From: CBDCVO01 sp965223085
Lineage (GTDB): Bacteria > Pseudomonadota > Gammaproteobacteria > Ga0077536
NCBI GenBank assembly: GCA_965223085.1
Contig: OZ244981.1
Location: 62,001 to 126,000, forward strand
Direction: 5' to 3'
Length of the DNA stretch: 64,000 nucleotides
The translations under genes and the position numbers were made by a program. Under the pieces are notes generated by a model, which worked only from the letters and a program-made list of their open reading frames with translations, had not been told where the DNA came from and did no database searches. Of the stretch, positions 26,167 through 36,135 are shown piece after piece (within the stretch, counting starts at the first letter, position 1; every line of letters begins with the position of its first letter).

Positions 26167-26856
26167 ATGACTGTTTCCGGCTTACATCGCGATCCCTTTG
26201 TCCAACTAACAGACGTCACAATGCGTTACGGGGAGGTCGCGCCGGTGACCGTTTTCACCAAACTTGACTTGCGCATTGCAGCTGGAGAGTTTGTCTGCAT
26301 TGTGGGTCAAAGTGGCTCCGGTAAATCTACCTTGCTGAACTTGATCGGTGCGATGGACCGCTCCCAAGCGGGAACGATCCGTGTCGGCGCGGTAACGATC
26401 AGCGCATTGTCCGAGCGCGAACGTACCCAGTTCCGGCGACGACACCTCGGCTTTGTCTTTCAAGCCTATAACCTCATCCCTACCTTGACCTTGTTGGAAA
26501 ACGTCGCCTTGCCCTTGGCGCTGAATGGACACCACGACGATCAGCCGGCACAGCGCTTACTCGAACGCGTCGGTTTAGCGCAGCGGGCCGACCATTTCCC
26601 GAGCGCATGCTCGGGCGGTGAACAACAGCGGGCAGCGATCGCGCGCGCCTTGGTGCATAGGCCCGAGTTGGTGCTCGCCGATGAGCCTAGCGGTAATCTC
26701 GACGCTGACAGCGCCGAACGCGTTTTCAAGCTTCTACGGGAAGCCGTTGCCGAAGCGCATAAAACTTTGATCGTGGTCACCCATAACCGTGAACTCGCGC
26801 GGTACGCCACGCGCCAACTGCGCCTGGAGCACGGCCGTCTACGGCCTTATTCATGA
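26167..26856 (+). CDS. ABC transporter ATP-binding protein (LolD/MacB type)
   Basis: 229 residues: Walker A GQSGSGKST, Q-loop FVFQAYNL, signature CSGGEQQRAAIARAL and Walker B LVLADEPSGNLD, the LolD-like SGNLD end. It energises the FtsX-type permease encoded with a 4-base overlap. Divergently arranged with the LMW-PTP operon across 181 bases. Confidence 0.9.
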   Translation: MTVSGLHRDPFVQLTDVTMRYGEVAPVTVFTKLDLRIAAGEFVCIVGQSGSGKSTLLNLIGAMDRSQAGTIRVGAVTISALSERERTQFRRRHLGFVFQAYNLIPTLTLLENVALPLALNGHHDDQPAQRLLERVGLAQRADHFPSACSGGEQQRAAIARALVHRPELVLADEPSGNLDADSAERVFKLLREAVAEAHKTLIVVTHNRELARYATRQLRLEHGRLRPYS

Positions 26857-29378
26857 CCCGACTGCTGCGCCGCGCTAGCCTACGTTACCTCCGACACCAC
26901 CCGTGGCAACTCGGATTAGCAGTGCTCGGCATCGCCTTAGGTGTGGGCGTCGCGGTCGCAGTGCAATTGCTGCAACTCAGTGTGCGCAGCGCATTTGATC
27001 TCAGCATGAATACGCTGCAAGGCGCCGCGACTCACGTGATACGCCATCGTGCCGGGGAAACCTTCGAGGAAACGCTGTATTTTTCGCTGGTATCGCAGCA
27101 CCCCGAGCTGCAGGCATCGCCGATTCTACATCGTGCCGTAGTGACGGCTACGCCGCCGCGTTATCCCTTGCAGCTCTTAGGATTCGATCCACTGAGCCGG
27201 CGCATGCCCCACCCAGCAAGCCTCCCCCGCGCCGTGCCTGGTATATTGATCACGCGACCAGGCAGCGCGCTCATCACTGCCGGGACCGCGGCGCGGCTCG
27301 GGCTCGTGGAACCTGGGCCGATTGTTTTGCAAGCCGCCCACGATAAAGTCTTGGAACTCGACATCGCGGCACTCATCGACACCGCGGGCGGTTCCACAGC
27401 GCTCACCGATGATGTCGTTATCGTCGATATCGCGACGGCTCAAGAAACGCTTGCACTCGGCGGGCAGTTGACGGGAATCGAGCTCTATGGACTCGCACCC
27501 CACGCCGCTATTATCGCCACCATCGAGGCCCAGCTACCGAATGCGCTCGAAATCGCCGATCTCGGTGCGAGCCGTCACGGCGGTCGCGAGCTGACCCGTG
27601 CCTTTGATACCAACCTCACCGCTTTGAGCCTGCTCGCGGTCATTACTGGATTGTTTTTAATCTACAATACCGCGACGTTCCTGGTCCTCCAGCGTCACAC
27701 CGTTATCGGCCGCTTGCGCGCGCTCGGCGTCAGCAGGCGCGAGGTATTTACATTGTTAATGTTCGAAGCGCTCGCGCTCGGTGCAATCGGTGCCTTGTGC
27801 GGCGTCGTACTCGGTACCGTGTTGGCCACGGCGATGCTCGAGAGCGTTGCCACAACCGTTAACGATCTCTACTTCCAGGCAATCATAAGCGACGTTCGGA
27901 TCGACACCGTAATGCTGTGCAGCGCCGTTCTCAGTGGCATGCTTGGCACCTGTATTGCCGCGCTCGGGCCCGCGTGGGAAGCGACGCGCGTACCTGTGAT
28001 AGGTGCAATTCTAGATCAGCCGCGTCCTTTGGTGGGGACGCAACTAGCGCGACGCTGTCTAGCGCTCGCCGTTCTTTTGCTCGCCCTCGCGCCCCTAGCG
28101 CTCGCCATATCCGAGGTTCATCTCGTCACGAGTTTCATCGCCTTTTTGCTGGCGTTGTTAGGCGCTGCACTGTGTCTTCCAAGTATCATCACCGTGCTAA
28201 CTCGTCCGCCGCACGCAGCACGCGTGCCGCGTATCGGAAACGCGCTCTACGTTGGCCTGCGTACGGTTCGTTTGAGTCTCGGTCGCAGCGCCATCGCGGC
28301 AGCAGCGCTGATGGTAGCTGCGGCGACCAGTATAGCCATGGGGGTAATGATCGCGAGCTTCCGGGCAGCGGTCGATGATTGGCTGCGTACGAGCTTGCGC
28401 GCCGATCTGTATGTCACACCAAGCGGTGATTTTGCGCGTTCGGAACTGCCCGCGATCAAAAACAACTTGCTAAATCATGACGGGATAGCGGCTATCAGTA
28501 CGGTAACCCGAACGACGCTAAGTGACGGTACCGACAAAATCCGTCTCAATGCTTTCGAGTTGCCGGCGCGGGCACGCGCGGGGTTTGTCTTTATCCACGG
28601 TGACGCCACCACAATATGGTCTCGTTGGCAAAACAACGACTGCATCATCGTGACTGAACCGTTCGCCTATCACCGACGCCTGGCCCTAAATGACACGCTG
28701 AGTTTAGCGACCAAGAGGGGAGCACATCAATTTAGCATCATCGGCATCTATCGTGATTACGCCTCCGAGCGCGGCAGCGTTAGCATGAGCCTCGCGACGT
28801 TCAGGCGCCATTGGGACGAGCGCCCACCCGCAGGCATAGGCGTTTATGCGAATGCGAACACCGACACCACGACGTTGCGCACGCACGTTGCCGCCGAGCT
28901 ACCTCGCCCTGATCATTTTTACTTGCGTTCGGCGAACACCGTGCGCCAAGAGTCGCTTGCGATTTTCGACCGCACATTCCGGGTCACCGAACTGCTGCGC
29001 ACGCTCGCGATGCTCATCGCGTTGATCGGCGTAGTCGGCGCCTTGCTGGCCCAACAATTAGAGCACGCGCGACAATACGGCATCTTGCGGGCCTTGGGAT
29101 TCTACGATCACGAAATTATCGCCACCGTGATCATGCAAACGCTGTTAATTGGCGTTGCCGCCGCGTCTGTTGCGATCCCCATCGGCGTCGCTCTAGCCTA
29201 TTTGCTGATCGCATTCATCAACGTGCGCGCCTTCGGTTGGACGATGCAGATTGCAATCCCGGCATTCGAATTATTGCAAGCGTGGTTACTCGTCGTCGCT
29301 GCAGCCGTGCTCGCCGGCCTCTATCCCGCCTGGCGAGCAATCCGCCGCGCGCCCGCGCCCGTGCTGCGCTATGAATAA
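26853..29378 (+). CDS. FtsX-like ABC transporter permease
   Basis: An 841-residue inner-membrane permease. An N-terminal TM helix (about 18-40), a large periplasmic domain, three TM helices (about 255-370), a central pair of helices (about 395-455), a second periplasmic domain and three final helices: a fused two-FtsX-domain layout. It is of the type that handles lipids or lipoproteins across the envelope. Followed, with an 8-base overlap, by the AttH/CrtC-like gene, a combination seen in many bacteria. Confidence 0.85.
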   Translation: MTRLLRRASLRYLRHHPWQLGLAVLGIALGVGVAVAVQLLQLSVRSAFDLSMNTLQGAATHVIRHRAGETFEETLYFSLVSQHPELQASPILHRAVVTATPPRYPLQLLGFDPLSRRMPHPASLPRAVPGILITRPGSALITAGTAARLGLVEPGPIVLQAAHDKVLELDIAALIDTAGGSTALTDDVVIVDIATAQETLALGGQLTGIELYGLAPHAAIIATIEAQLPNALEIADLGASRHGGRELTRAFDTNLTALSLLAVITGLFLIYNTATFLVLQRHTVIGRLRALGVSRREVFTLLMFEALALGAIGALCGVVLGTVLATAMLESVATTVNDLYFQAIISDVRIDTVMLCSAVLSGMLGTCIAALGPAWEATRVPVIGAILDQPRPLVGTQLARRCLALAVLLLALAPLALAISEVHLVTSFIAFLLALLGAALCLPSIITVLTRPPHAARVPRIGNALYVGLRTVRLSLGRSAIAAAALMVAAATSIAMGVMIASFRAAVDDWLRTSLRADLYVTPSGDFARSELPAIKNNLLNHDGIAAISTVTRTTLSDGTDKIRLNAFELPARARAGFVFIHGDATTIWSRWQNNDCIIVTEPFAYHRRLALNDTLSLATKRGAHQFSIIGIYRDYASERGSVSMSLATFRRHWDERPPAGIGVYANANTDTTTLRTHVAAELPRPDHFYLRSANTVRQESLAIFDRTFRVTELLRTLAMLIALIGVVGALLAQQLEHARQYGILRALGFYDHEIIATVIMQTLLIGVAAASVAIPIGVALAYLLIAFINVRAFGWTMQIAIPAFELLQAWLLVVAAAVLAGLYPAWRAIRRAPAPVLRYE

Positions 29379-30564
29379 GACCACGATGGTTATCGTTGCG
29401 CTACTGTGCGCAATTGTCGCTGTGCAGCGCGGTATTTCGAAGCGGGCGCATGAATCGGTGGCGCTCGATGCGATCGCCGCGCTGGCCGCAGAGGACTTCG
29501 ATCCCGGCTTCGCCCGCGCCCTGGCGCCGATCGCTTTCGCCTTTCCGCGCGACCACGGTCCGCATCCCGATTTCCGTCACGAATGGTGGTATGTCACCGG
29601 CAATTTGCACACCGCGGACCAACGCGCTTTTGGATTTCAACTGACTTTCTTTCGCATCTCCTTACAACCTTCCCCGCGACCCTCGAATTCCGCATGGCGA
29701 ACCCACCAGGTCATGATGGCCCACTTTGCGGTAAGCGATATCAGTAACGGGCGCTTTCACCAACACGAGCGCAGCGAACGCGTCGTCGGCACCTTGGCCG
29801 GTGCGCTCGCGAACGGCCGCCGCATTTGGTTGCGCGACAGTTCGTTAGCGCTGCTTGAACCGCGTGCGCACGACTGGCATTTAGTCGCACACGCTGCCAA
29901 GGTGCAGCTCGACCTCGAGCTAGGCGCGCGCGCGCCGCCGGTACTGCACGGCGATCGTGGTTTGTCGCAAAAAGGTGAGCAGCGAGGAAACGCCTCCTAT
30001 TATTACTCGCTGCCGCGCTTAGACGCTGCCGGGACCCTGACACTCGCGGGCAAAACCCACGGCGTCGTCGGTCAGGCCTGGTTAGATCGTGAGTGGAGTA
30101 CGAGCGCACTCGAACGCTCGCAGCGCGGCTGGGATTGGTTCGCGCTGCAACTCGACGACGACACGGAGCTGATGTTCTACCAATTGCGCGACCAGCGCGG
30201 ACGCAGTTCGATCTTCAGCGCCGGTTCCCTGCACGAAGCCGACGGCCGCCTCACGCCTCTCCGCCGTGACGATGTGAGCATCCGCGTCATTCGCCATTGG
30301 CGTAGCCCCCACACTAGCATCCGCTATCCATCTGCATGGCGGCTCTCGGTACCGCGCTTGGGCTTAGAGTTGCACATTGCACCCCGCATCGCCGATCAAG
30401 AATGGCACGGGCTATTTCGTTATTGGGAGGGTGCTGTGAACGTTAGCGGGCGACGTAAGACGCGTGCGCTAACGGGCCTTGGCTATGTAGAGTTGACCGG
30501 CTATGGGTCTCCGCGGACGCCACATAACACGCCTGCACAAGGCCAAAATGCATTACATCGCTAG
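29371..30564 (+). CDS. AttH/CrtC-like lipocalin-domain protein
   Basis: 397 residues from the ATG at 29371, which overlaps the permease stop (ATGAATAA). An N-terminal hydrophobic helix acts as signal or anchor. The conserved motifs FPRDHGPHPDFRHEWWYVTGNL, THQVMMAHFAVSD, VVGQAWLDREWS and GWDWFALQLDDDTELMFYQLR define the carotenoid 1,2-hydratase/AttH fold, two lipocalin-like barrels. Its function with such ABC transporters is unproven; periplasmic lipid handling is an inference. The 3' end overlaps the convergent ppnN gene by 12 bases. Confidence 0.85.
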   Translation: MNKTTMVIVALLCAIVAVQRGISKRAHESVALDAIAALAAEDFDPGFARALAPIAFAFPRDHGPHPDFRHEWWYVTGNLHTADQRAFGFQLTFFRISLQPSPRPSNSAWRTHQVMMAHFAVSDISNGRFHQHERSERVVGTLAGALANGRRIWLRDSSLALLEPRAHDWHLVAHAAKVQLDLELGARAPPVLHGDRGLSQKGEQRGNASYYYSLPRLDAAGTLTLAGKTHGVVGQAWLDREWSTSALERSQRGWDWFALQLDDDTELMFYQLRDQRGRSSIFSAGSLHEADGRLTPLRRDDVSIRVIRHWRSPHTSIRYPSAWRLSVPRLGLELHIAPRIADQEWHGLFRYWEGAVNVSGRRKTRALTGLGYVELTGYGSPRTPHNTPAQGQNALHR

Positions 30565-31935
30565 CCGGTAACACGGCGTGTACTCACGACCTGGTAAGCG
30601 CATGCGCTCCTGAGCAACGAAACTACGCAGCAGGCGATCGAGGGCGGCAACGATCTCGCGCTCACCGCGGATCTCATAGGGACCGTTGCTTTCGACCGCG
30701 CGGATCCCCTCTTCTTTGACATTGCCATTGACGATCCCTGACAGCACCCGCCGTAGATTCGCAATCAAGCGATGGCGCGGCAGATCCCGCTGCAGTACTT
30801 GCGCCGCCATAGCTTCATGGCTGGGTGCGAACGGTGTTTGCAGATCCGCGTCGACGCGCAATAGCCAATTAAAATAAGCCGCATCATCGTTATCATCACG
30901 AAATTTCAGAACCTCGTTAATATGCTCCCGCATGCGACTCGCGACCCGCGCCGCATCGCCGACGATGATTTCATAGCGGTCAGAAAAACGTGCACCAGTC
31001 GTCGTTTTGATAAATTCGTCAATCCCGGCAAAATAGGCTGCGCTCGACGGCGGGCCGGTAAATATCACCGGCAACGGAATTTCTGCGTTATCCGGGTGCG
31101 AAAGTATACCCAGCAAATAAAGGATTTCTTCGGCGGTGCCGACACCACCCGGGAAAACGATCACGCCGTGACCGAGACGCACGAATGCCTCGAGACGTTT
31201 TTCGATATCGGGCAGTATGACCAAGGCGTTGACGATCGGATTCGGCGCTTCAGCTGCGATGATCCCAGGCTCGGTGACGCCGATATAGCGTCCATTGCGG
31301 ATGCGCTGTTTCGCGTGCGCTATCGTGGCGCCCTTCATGGGCCCTTTCATCGCTCCGGCGCCGCAACCGGTGCAAATGTCCAAGCCGCGCAAGCCGAGCT
31401 CATAACCGACTTCTTTGCAGTAATCGTATTCTACCGGACCGATCGCATGCCCCCCCCAACACACGACCAAACCGCTGTCAATATTGGGCAGCAGCAAACC
31501 CGCATTGCGTAGAATGTGAAAAACAATATCGGTGATCCCGGCCGGCGTCGTCGGGTCAATACGTCCATCCTGCTCTATGTCACGCGCGATATAGACGATG
31601 TCGCGCAGCACCGCGAACAGCTGCTCCTGGACCCCGCGGATCATCACCCCGTCGACGAAAGCGCGCGCCGGCGCGTTGAACACATGCAAACGAATACCGT
31701 TGTCCACTTGCTCGAAGCGGATATCAAAGCCGCGATAAAGTTCCAGTAACTCGCGCGCATTGTCCGTCTCCACCCCACTCGTCATGACCGCCAAGCTGCA
31801 GCGCCGAAAAAGCTCGTAACGCCGGCCCCCCCGGGTCGCACACAAATCGTTGACCTCCGCATGGCTTAGCAGCGCCAAGGCTTTGATCGGCGTCACCGCC
31901 ACCTGGGGGACTACCTCGTGATTAGAATCCTTCAT
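30553..31935 (-). CDS. ppnN: Pyrimidine/purine-5'-monophosphate nucleosidase
   Basis: 460 residues of the YgdH/PpnN family, which cleaves nucleotide monophosphates to base and ribose-5-phosphate and is modulated by (p)ppGpp in E. coli. The LOG-family motif PGGVGTAEE (VIVFPGGVGTAEEILYL) and GCGAGAMKGPMKGA are present, and both flanking PpnN-specific domains are full length. Confidence 0.92.
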   Translation of the reverse strand: MKDSNHEVVPQVAVTPIKALALLSHAEVNDLCATRGGRRYELFRRCSLAVMTSGVETDNARELLELYRGFDIRFEQVDNGIRLHVFNAPARAFVDGVMIRGVQEQLFAVLRDIVYIARDIEQDGRIDPTTPAGITDIVFHILRNAGLLLPNIDSGLVVCWGGHAIGPVEYDYCKEVGYELGLRGLDICTGCGAGAMKGPMKGATIAHAKQRIRNGRYIGVTEPGIIAAEAPNPIVNALVILPDIEKRLEAFVRLGHGVIVFPGGVGTAEEILYLLGILSHPDNAEIPLPVIFTGPPSSAAYFAGIDEFIKTTTGARFSDRYEIIVGDAARVASRMREHINEVLKFRDDNDDAAYFNWLLRVDADLQTPFAPSHEAMAAQVLQRDLPRHRLIANLRRVLSGIVNGNVKEEGIRAVESNGPYEIRGEREIVAALDRLLRSFVAQERMRLPGREYTPCYRLAM

Positions 31936-31960
31936 ACAAAGAACCGTCTAGCCGCATTAG

Positions 31961-31988
31961 TTGAAGTTATTGATCAGATATTTATAAT
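31961..31988 (+). promoter_or_regulatory. Sigma-70-like promoter for the 90-residue protein
   Basis: TTGAAG, 16-base spacer, TATAAT (perfect -10) in an AT-rich gap between divergent genes. The predicted start is about 85 bases before the ATG at 32080. Confidence 0.6.
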
Positions 31989-32079
31989 GATTGGCATAAA
32001 GATCAGCAAATTAACCGATCTTTATCTCAAATACGTTGATATCTCGCGTGTAATTCGCTCAGAATACGGAGTAAGCCGT

Positions 32080-32352
32080 ATGGCAGCAAAAGTAATATCT
32101 GATGGATGGAAAGATCTGGTCGAGGAATTGCAGCAACTTGAAGCGTTTTTCCCCCTCATAGGTCGCGTCGCCGAACAAGACGAACTAGGCGAAGAAATTG
32201 CTGAGCTCGAAGCGCTTATCACCATGGCAGGCGAACCCGATGATGAACACTCGCTGCAAGCCCTGCGCTATTTGCAGAACGAGTTGGTGAAAAAACGCGG
32301 CCTGCTGCGGCGCGCGCAACAGTGGCCCGAACAAAACCTCGCGAGACGCTAG
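32080..32352 (+). CDS. Small acidic hypothetical protein
   Basis: 90 residues, MAAKVISDGWKDLVEEL, acidic and helical with likely coiled-coil stretches (DELGEEIAELEALIT; ALRYLQNELVKKRGLLRRA). GGAG lies 8 bases before the ATG, which decides this start over an upstream in-frame one at 31918 that would overlap ppnN. No family is recognised. It is convergent with galU across a 23-base gap. Confidence 0.65.
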   Translation: MAAKVISDGWKDLVEELQQLEAFFPLIGRVAEQDELGEEIAELEALITMAGEPDDEHSLQALRYLQNELVKKRGLLRRAQQWPEQNLARR

Positions 32353-32375
32353 CGTCATTTTTTTAACAAGCACTT

Positions 32376-33263
32376 TCATCCTACGGGTTCGTGCGCGAGT
32401 CGCGTGCGCAAAAAGCGTTGAAACTCCTCACCGACTTCCGGATGTTTCAAGGCGTAATCCACCGTAGCCTCGAGATAACCCATTTTCGCGCCGCAATCGT
32501 AACGAATGCCGGCGAATTCGTAGGCAACGACCTGTTGCCGGTTCAACAGCATCGCGATGGCGTCGGTTAATTGGATCTCGCCGCCGGCACCGCGCGAGGT
32601 GTTTTCTAGGATTTCCATAATTTGAGGTGGGAGAATGTAGCGGCCCACGACGCCCAAGTTTGAGGGCGCGTCAACGGGCTCCGGCTTCTCCACAATGCTC
32701 TGGATCTTGCCGACGCGTTCGTCAATGGCTTTGGCTTCCACGATGCCGTAGCGCTTGGTCTCGTCGGGCGGCACGGGCTGCACGGCTATGACCCCAGTAT
32801 TGTAGTGCGCGAACACGTCGACCATTTGCTTTAAACACCCCTGCTCACCACCATCGATGAGATCATCGGCTAGCAAAACCGCGAACGGCTCGCGCCCGAC
32901 CACGGGTTTCGCACAGAGTACCGCATGGCCTAAACCTAGCGGCTCGGCTTGGCGAATGTAGATGCAAGAAACATTGCTCGGCAAAACACTCCGTGACAGT
33001 TCGAGCATCTCGGTTTTGTCAGATTTTTCGAGTTCGACATCCAGTTCATAGGCTTTGTCGAAATGGTCCGGGATCGAACGCTTGGTGCGGCCGATGACAA
33101 AAACCAGCTCTTTTATGCCCGCCTCGACCGCCTCTTCCGCCGCATATTGAATCAAAGGCTTATCTACGATCGGCAACATTTCTTTGGGGTTCGCCTTAGT
33201 CGCCGGCAAAAACCGGGTACCCATCCCAGCCGCGGGGAAGACGGCTTTCGTAATTCTTCGCAT
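32376..33263 (-). CDS. galU: UTP-glucose-1-phosphate uridylyltransferase
   Basis: Makes UDP-glucose for polysaccharides. 295 residues with the nucleotide-binding start KAVFPAAGMGTRFLPATKANPKEMLPIVDKPLIQYA and the metal site LADDLIDG; ends at the usual length. The start codon shares its A with the upstream dehydratase stop (TAATG), placing galU last in a coupled four-gene run. Confidence 0.95.
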   Translation of the reverse strand: MRRITKAVFPAAGMGTRFLPATKANPKEMLPIVDKPLIQYAAEEAVEAGIKELVFVIGRTKRSIPDHFDKAYELDVELEKSDKTEMLELSRSVLPSNVSCIYIRQAEPLGLGHAVLCAKPVVGREPFAVLLADDLIDGGEQGCLKQMVDVFAHYNTGVIAVQPVPPDETKRYGIVEAKAIDERVGKIQSIVEKPEPVDAPSNLGVVGRYILPPQIMEILENTSRGAGGEIQLTDAIAMLLNRQQVVAYEFAGIRYDCGAKMGYLEATVDYALKHPEVGEEFQRFLRTRLAHEPVG

Positions 33264-35140
33264 TATTGGCTCCGTACGATTTTGACAACTTGGCCGGCGA
33301 TCTCGGTCTCCATCTCGCCGAGCTCAGGGACTGCGACGGCGAGTGCGCGTCTGATTTCTGTTTCCTCGAACGCATCGCAAGCCCGCACTAACTGTTGATA
33401 ATGCGCATCCACCTGGGCGCTATCCACCTGACTCGGTGCCGCCAGCAAGATTTTTTTATGGCGAGTAGCGGATAAGTTCTCGTCATCCCGAAAAAGCTCT
33501 TCATTGAGTTTCTCTCCGGGACGCAAGCCAGTGTAGACGATCTCGATTTCACGTTCAGCGCTGGTGCCCGTCAGGTGGATCAGCTGTCTCGCGAGTTCGG
33601 TGATGTTGACCGGATCGCCCATATCGAGCACAAAAATCTCCCCACCGCGCCCATTCGCAGCCGCTTGCAGAATCAACTGGCACGCCTCTGAAATGGTCAT
33701 GAAAAATCGGGTCGCATCCGGATGTGTGATGGTTACTGGCCCACCCGCTTCGATCTGGCGCTTAAACAGGGGGATTACGCTGCCCGCAGAGCCGAGCACG
33801 TTGCCAAAACGCACCGTAATAAAACGTGTGCCGCGATGCTGATCCTGTGCCTGGCAGAGCAGTTCGGCGAAACGTTTAGTCGCCCCCATGACGCTGCTCG
33901 GACGCACTGCTTTGTCGGTTGAAATAAGTACAAACGTTTCACATCTAAATTTAACCGCCTGGGCGGCAACGTTAGCGGTACCGATGACATTGTTGCGCGC
34001 GCCTTCACGGACGTGACCTTCGACGATAGGCACGTGTTTATAAGCGGCCGCGTGAAACACGATCTGCGGTTTAAACGTCGCAAAGGCATGCGCTAACGCG
34101 ACCTCATCACAAACATCACCCAACACAAACGCACTGTCTATGTGACCGAAGTGTTGCTGAAACTCTTGCTCAATGAGATAAAGATGGTGCTCGGCACGCT
34201 CAAAGATAATCAGCTTCGTAATGCCGAGCCGCGCGATTTGACGGCACAGTTCTGCCCCGATCGAACCACCGCCACCTGTAACCAGCACGACCTTGCCCGC
34301 AAGCGCGCCCTGAACCACCTGCCAGTCGAGCTCAACCGATGCGCGCCCCAGGAGATCATCGATCAAAACTTCACGCAGAGCGTTGCTGTTCTGCCGACCC
34401 GTTGCCACCTCGGCTAAACGCGGCAAAGTCCGAAACGGCACCCCCGTTTGCGCGCACAGCTTCACGATTCGTTGCATCGTTTCGTTCGTCGCCGACGGGA
34501 TCGCAATGAGAATAAGTTCGACCTGGTGCCGTGCCGCCAATGCCGGCAGTTCTTCGACCGCACCAATTACGGGGACGCCGTGAATACGTTGCTTCAGTAA
34601 GGACGGATTATCGTCGAGGAAACCAACGGGATCATAATTGCCAGTTCGCCGCATATCGCGGAGCAAGTCTTCACCACCGCTTCCGGCGCCGATAATGAGC
34701 GCGCGTGGCCCAGCATCCAAACGTCTCAGATCGAGCGCGTGGTCCTTCCACAAACGATAGAACAGACGTGGCCCACCTAGCAACAGCACCAAAAAAACAG
34801 GATATAAAATCAGCATCGAGCGCGGGATCCCTTCGAGGCGATTGGCGACGAATAAGCTCAAGCCGATCCCAACTACGCCCAGTACCGCAGCGCGCACGAT
34901 ATTCCATAAATCCTGTAGGCTCGCGAAACGCCACAACCCTCTGTAGAGACGAAAATGGCGCGCAACCAAGGCTTGCACCAGCAACACCAACGGCAACGCA
35001 TTGAGCGCGACCGATAAATGCGCTTCAGGTGGCATGGAGAAATTGAATCGCGCCGCCAACGCCAATAGCCAGGCTGCAGAAATCGCCACGACATCGTGCG
35101 CGATCACCTTACTGCGCTGACTGAAGAAAATGCGCTTCAC
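33263..35140 (-). CDS. wbpM: WbpM/FlaA1-type UDP-GlcNAc 4,6-dehydratase
   Basis: A 625-residue membrane enzyme that converts UDP-GlcNAc to the 4-keto-6-deoxy intermediate of UDP-QuiNAc/FucNAc. Four N-terminal TM helices, a central Rossmann region (ALIIGAGSGGEDLLRDM), then the catalytic SDR domain with VTGGGGSIGAELCRQI. The active site is the unusual Met variant (ISTDKAVRPSSVMGATKR, S-M-K), as in WbpM and FlaA1. GTG start overlapping the upstream gene by GTGA. Confidence 0.93.
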   Translation of the reverse strand: MKRIFFSQRSKVIAHDVVAISAAWLLALAARFNFSMPPEAHLSVALNALPLVLLVQALVARHFRLYRGLWRFASLQDLWNIVRAAVLGVVGIGLSLFVANRLEGIPRSMLILYPVFLVLLLGGPRLFYRLWKDHALDLRRLDAGPRALIIGAGSGGEDLLRDMRRTGNYDPVGFLDDNPSLLKQRIHGVPVIGAVEELPALAARHQVELILIAIPSATNETMQRIVKLCAQTGVPFRTLPRLAEVATGRQNSNALREVLIDDLLGRASVELDWQVVQGALAGKVVLVTGGGGSIGAELCRQIARLGITKLIIFERAEHHLYLIEQEFQQHFGHIDSAFVLGDVCDEVALAHAFATFKPQIVFHAAAYKHVPIVEGHVREGARNNVIGTANVAAQAVKFRCETFVLISTDKAVRPSSVMGATKRFAELLCQAQDQHRGTRFITVRFGNVLGSAGSVIPLFKRQIEAGGPVTITHPDATRFFMTISEACQLILQAAANGRGGEIFVLDMGDPVNITELARQLIHLTGTSAEREIEIVYTGLRPGEKLNEELFRDDENLSATRHKKILLAAPSQVDSAQVDAHYQQLVRACDAFEETEIRRALAVAVPELGEMETEIAGQVVKIVRSQ

Positions 35141-36135
35141 GAGTTAATAAGATGTACGGTGCATCGGTGACCTACAATCCATATGGTAACAGTTATCCCA
35201 TAGCCGAGCAGTATATTGAGCCTCGCAATTTCGGGATTAATTACCGCACTCGCAGCCAATGGGATAAGCGCGAAGACATGCACGGCGATCAGTGCACGTA
35301 CCACGGTCTCCACACGCATGCCGTTGCGGATCAAGCGTTGGTACACATGCGCGCGATGCGGTTGCGTCCACTTCGCTCCACCCGCTAAACGCCGTAACAA
35401 TGTTAGACTCGCATCGACGATGAACGGCGCATGCAATATCAACCACGCACAAGCCCACGGGAGCTCCTGCGGTCCCTCAATTGCCAAGACGATAAACATG
35501 AAACCCAAAAAGTAGCTGCCTACATCACCGAGGAAAATCTTTGCGGGCGGCCAATTCCAGCACAAAAAGCCCGCACTTGCTCCCGCCAGTGCCGCCGAGA
35601 TTGCGGCCACGGACCACGCGCCGCTATAGGCCAACAAGACCGTGGCTGCGCTCGCGGTGACCGTGGCGTGTGTCGCCGCAAAGCCATCAGCACCATCCAT
35701 AAAGTTATAGAGGTTGACGAACCAAACAGCGACGACGACCACCATCAACAGCACAAAGCCGTGTCCCGCGCTCGGTGGCCCCGAAAAACTAGTCACCGCT
35801 GCGACTACAAAGACAGCAAAAACAAGTTGCAGTATGAGTTTCGTAAGCGCGCCGAGGGCGCGGCGATCATCCGTCCAACCGAGCCCCGCGAACGCCCATG
35901 CCCCCCCCCATAAACCCCAAAATCTTGGCTCATTGATATTTTCCCCGTGCACCATCATCGCGCTTGCGACCACTAACACAATTGCCAGGCCGCCACCCCG
36001 AGGTACCGCGACGCGACTGAGTCCGCGCGGGCTCGGGCTATCAATAAGCTGATGCGAAATCGCATAAGCGCGTACCCGTTGCGTCAACCACGCCGCCGCC
36101 AACAGGCTTGCCAGTGCCGTAAGCACCAGGCTCAC
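35137..36135 (-). CDS. wbpL: WbpL-type undecaprenyl-phosphate HexNAc-1-phosphate transferase
   Basis: A polytopic PNPT-family enzyme starting chains on undecaprenyl phosphate. The start is GTG at 36135 (MSLVLTALASLLAAAWLTQ), overlapping the epimerase stop by four bases; a longer frame only adds unrelated sequence. 332 residues with about 10 helices, the metal/substrate motif VNLYNFMDGADGFA and FLGDVGSYFLGF. P. aeruginosa WbpL uses UDP-QuiNAc/FucNAc, which the flanking wbpV- and wbpM-like genes would supply. Confidence 0.9.
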   Translation of the reverse strand: MSLVLTALASLLAAAWLTQRVRAYAISHQLIDSPSPRGLSRVAVPRGGGLAIVLVVASAMMVHGENINEPRFWGLWGGAWAFAGLGWTDDRRALGALTKLILQLVFAVFVVAAVTSFSGPPSAGHGFVLLMVVVVAVWFVNLYNFMDGADGFAATHATVTASAATVLLAYSGAWSVAAISAALAGASAGFLCWNWPPAKIFLGDVGSYFLGFMFIVLAIEGPQELPWACAWLILHAPFIVDASLTLLRRLAGGAKWTQPHRAHVYQRLIRNGMRVETVVRALIAVHVFALIPLAASAVINPEIARLNILLGYGITVTIWIVGHRCTVHLINS

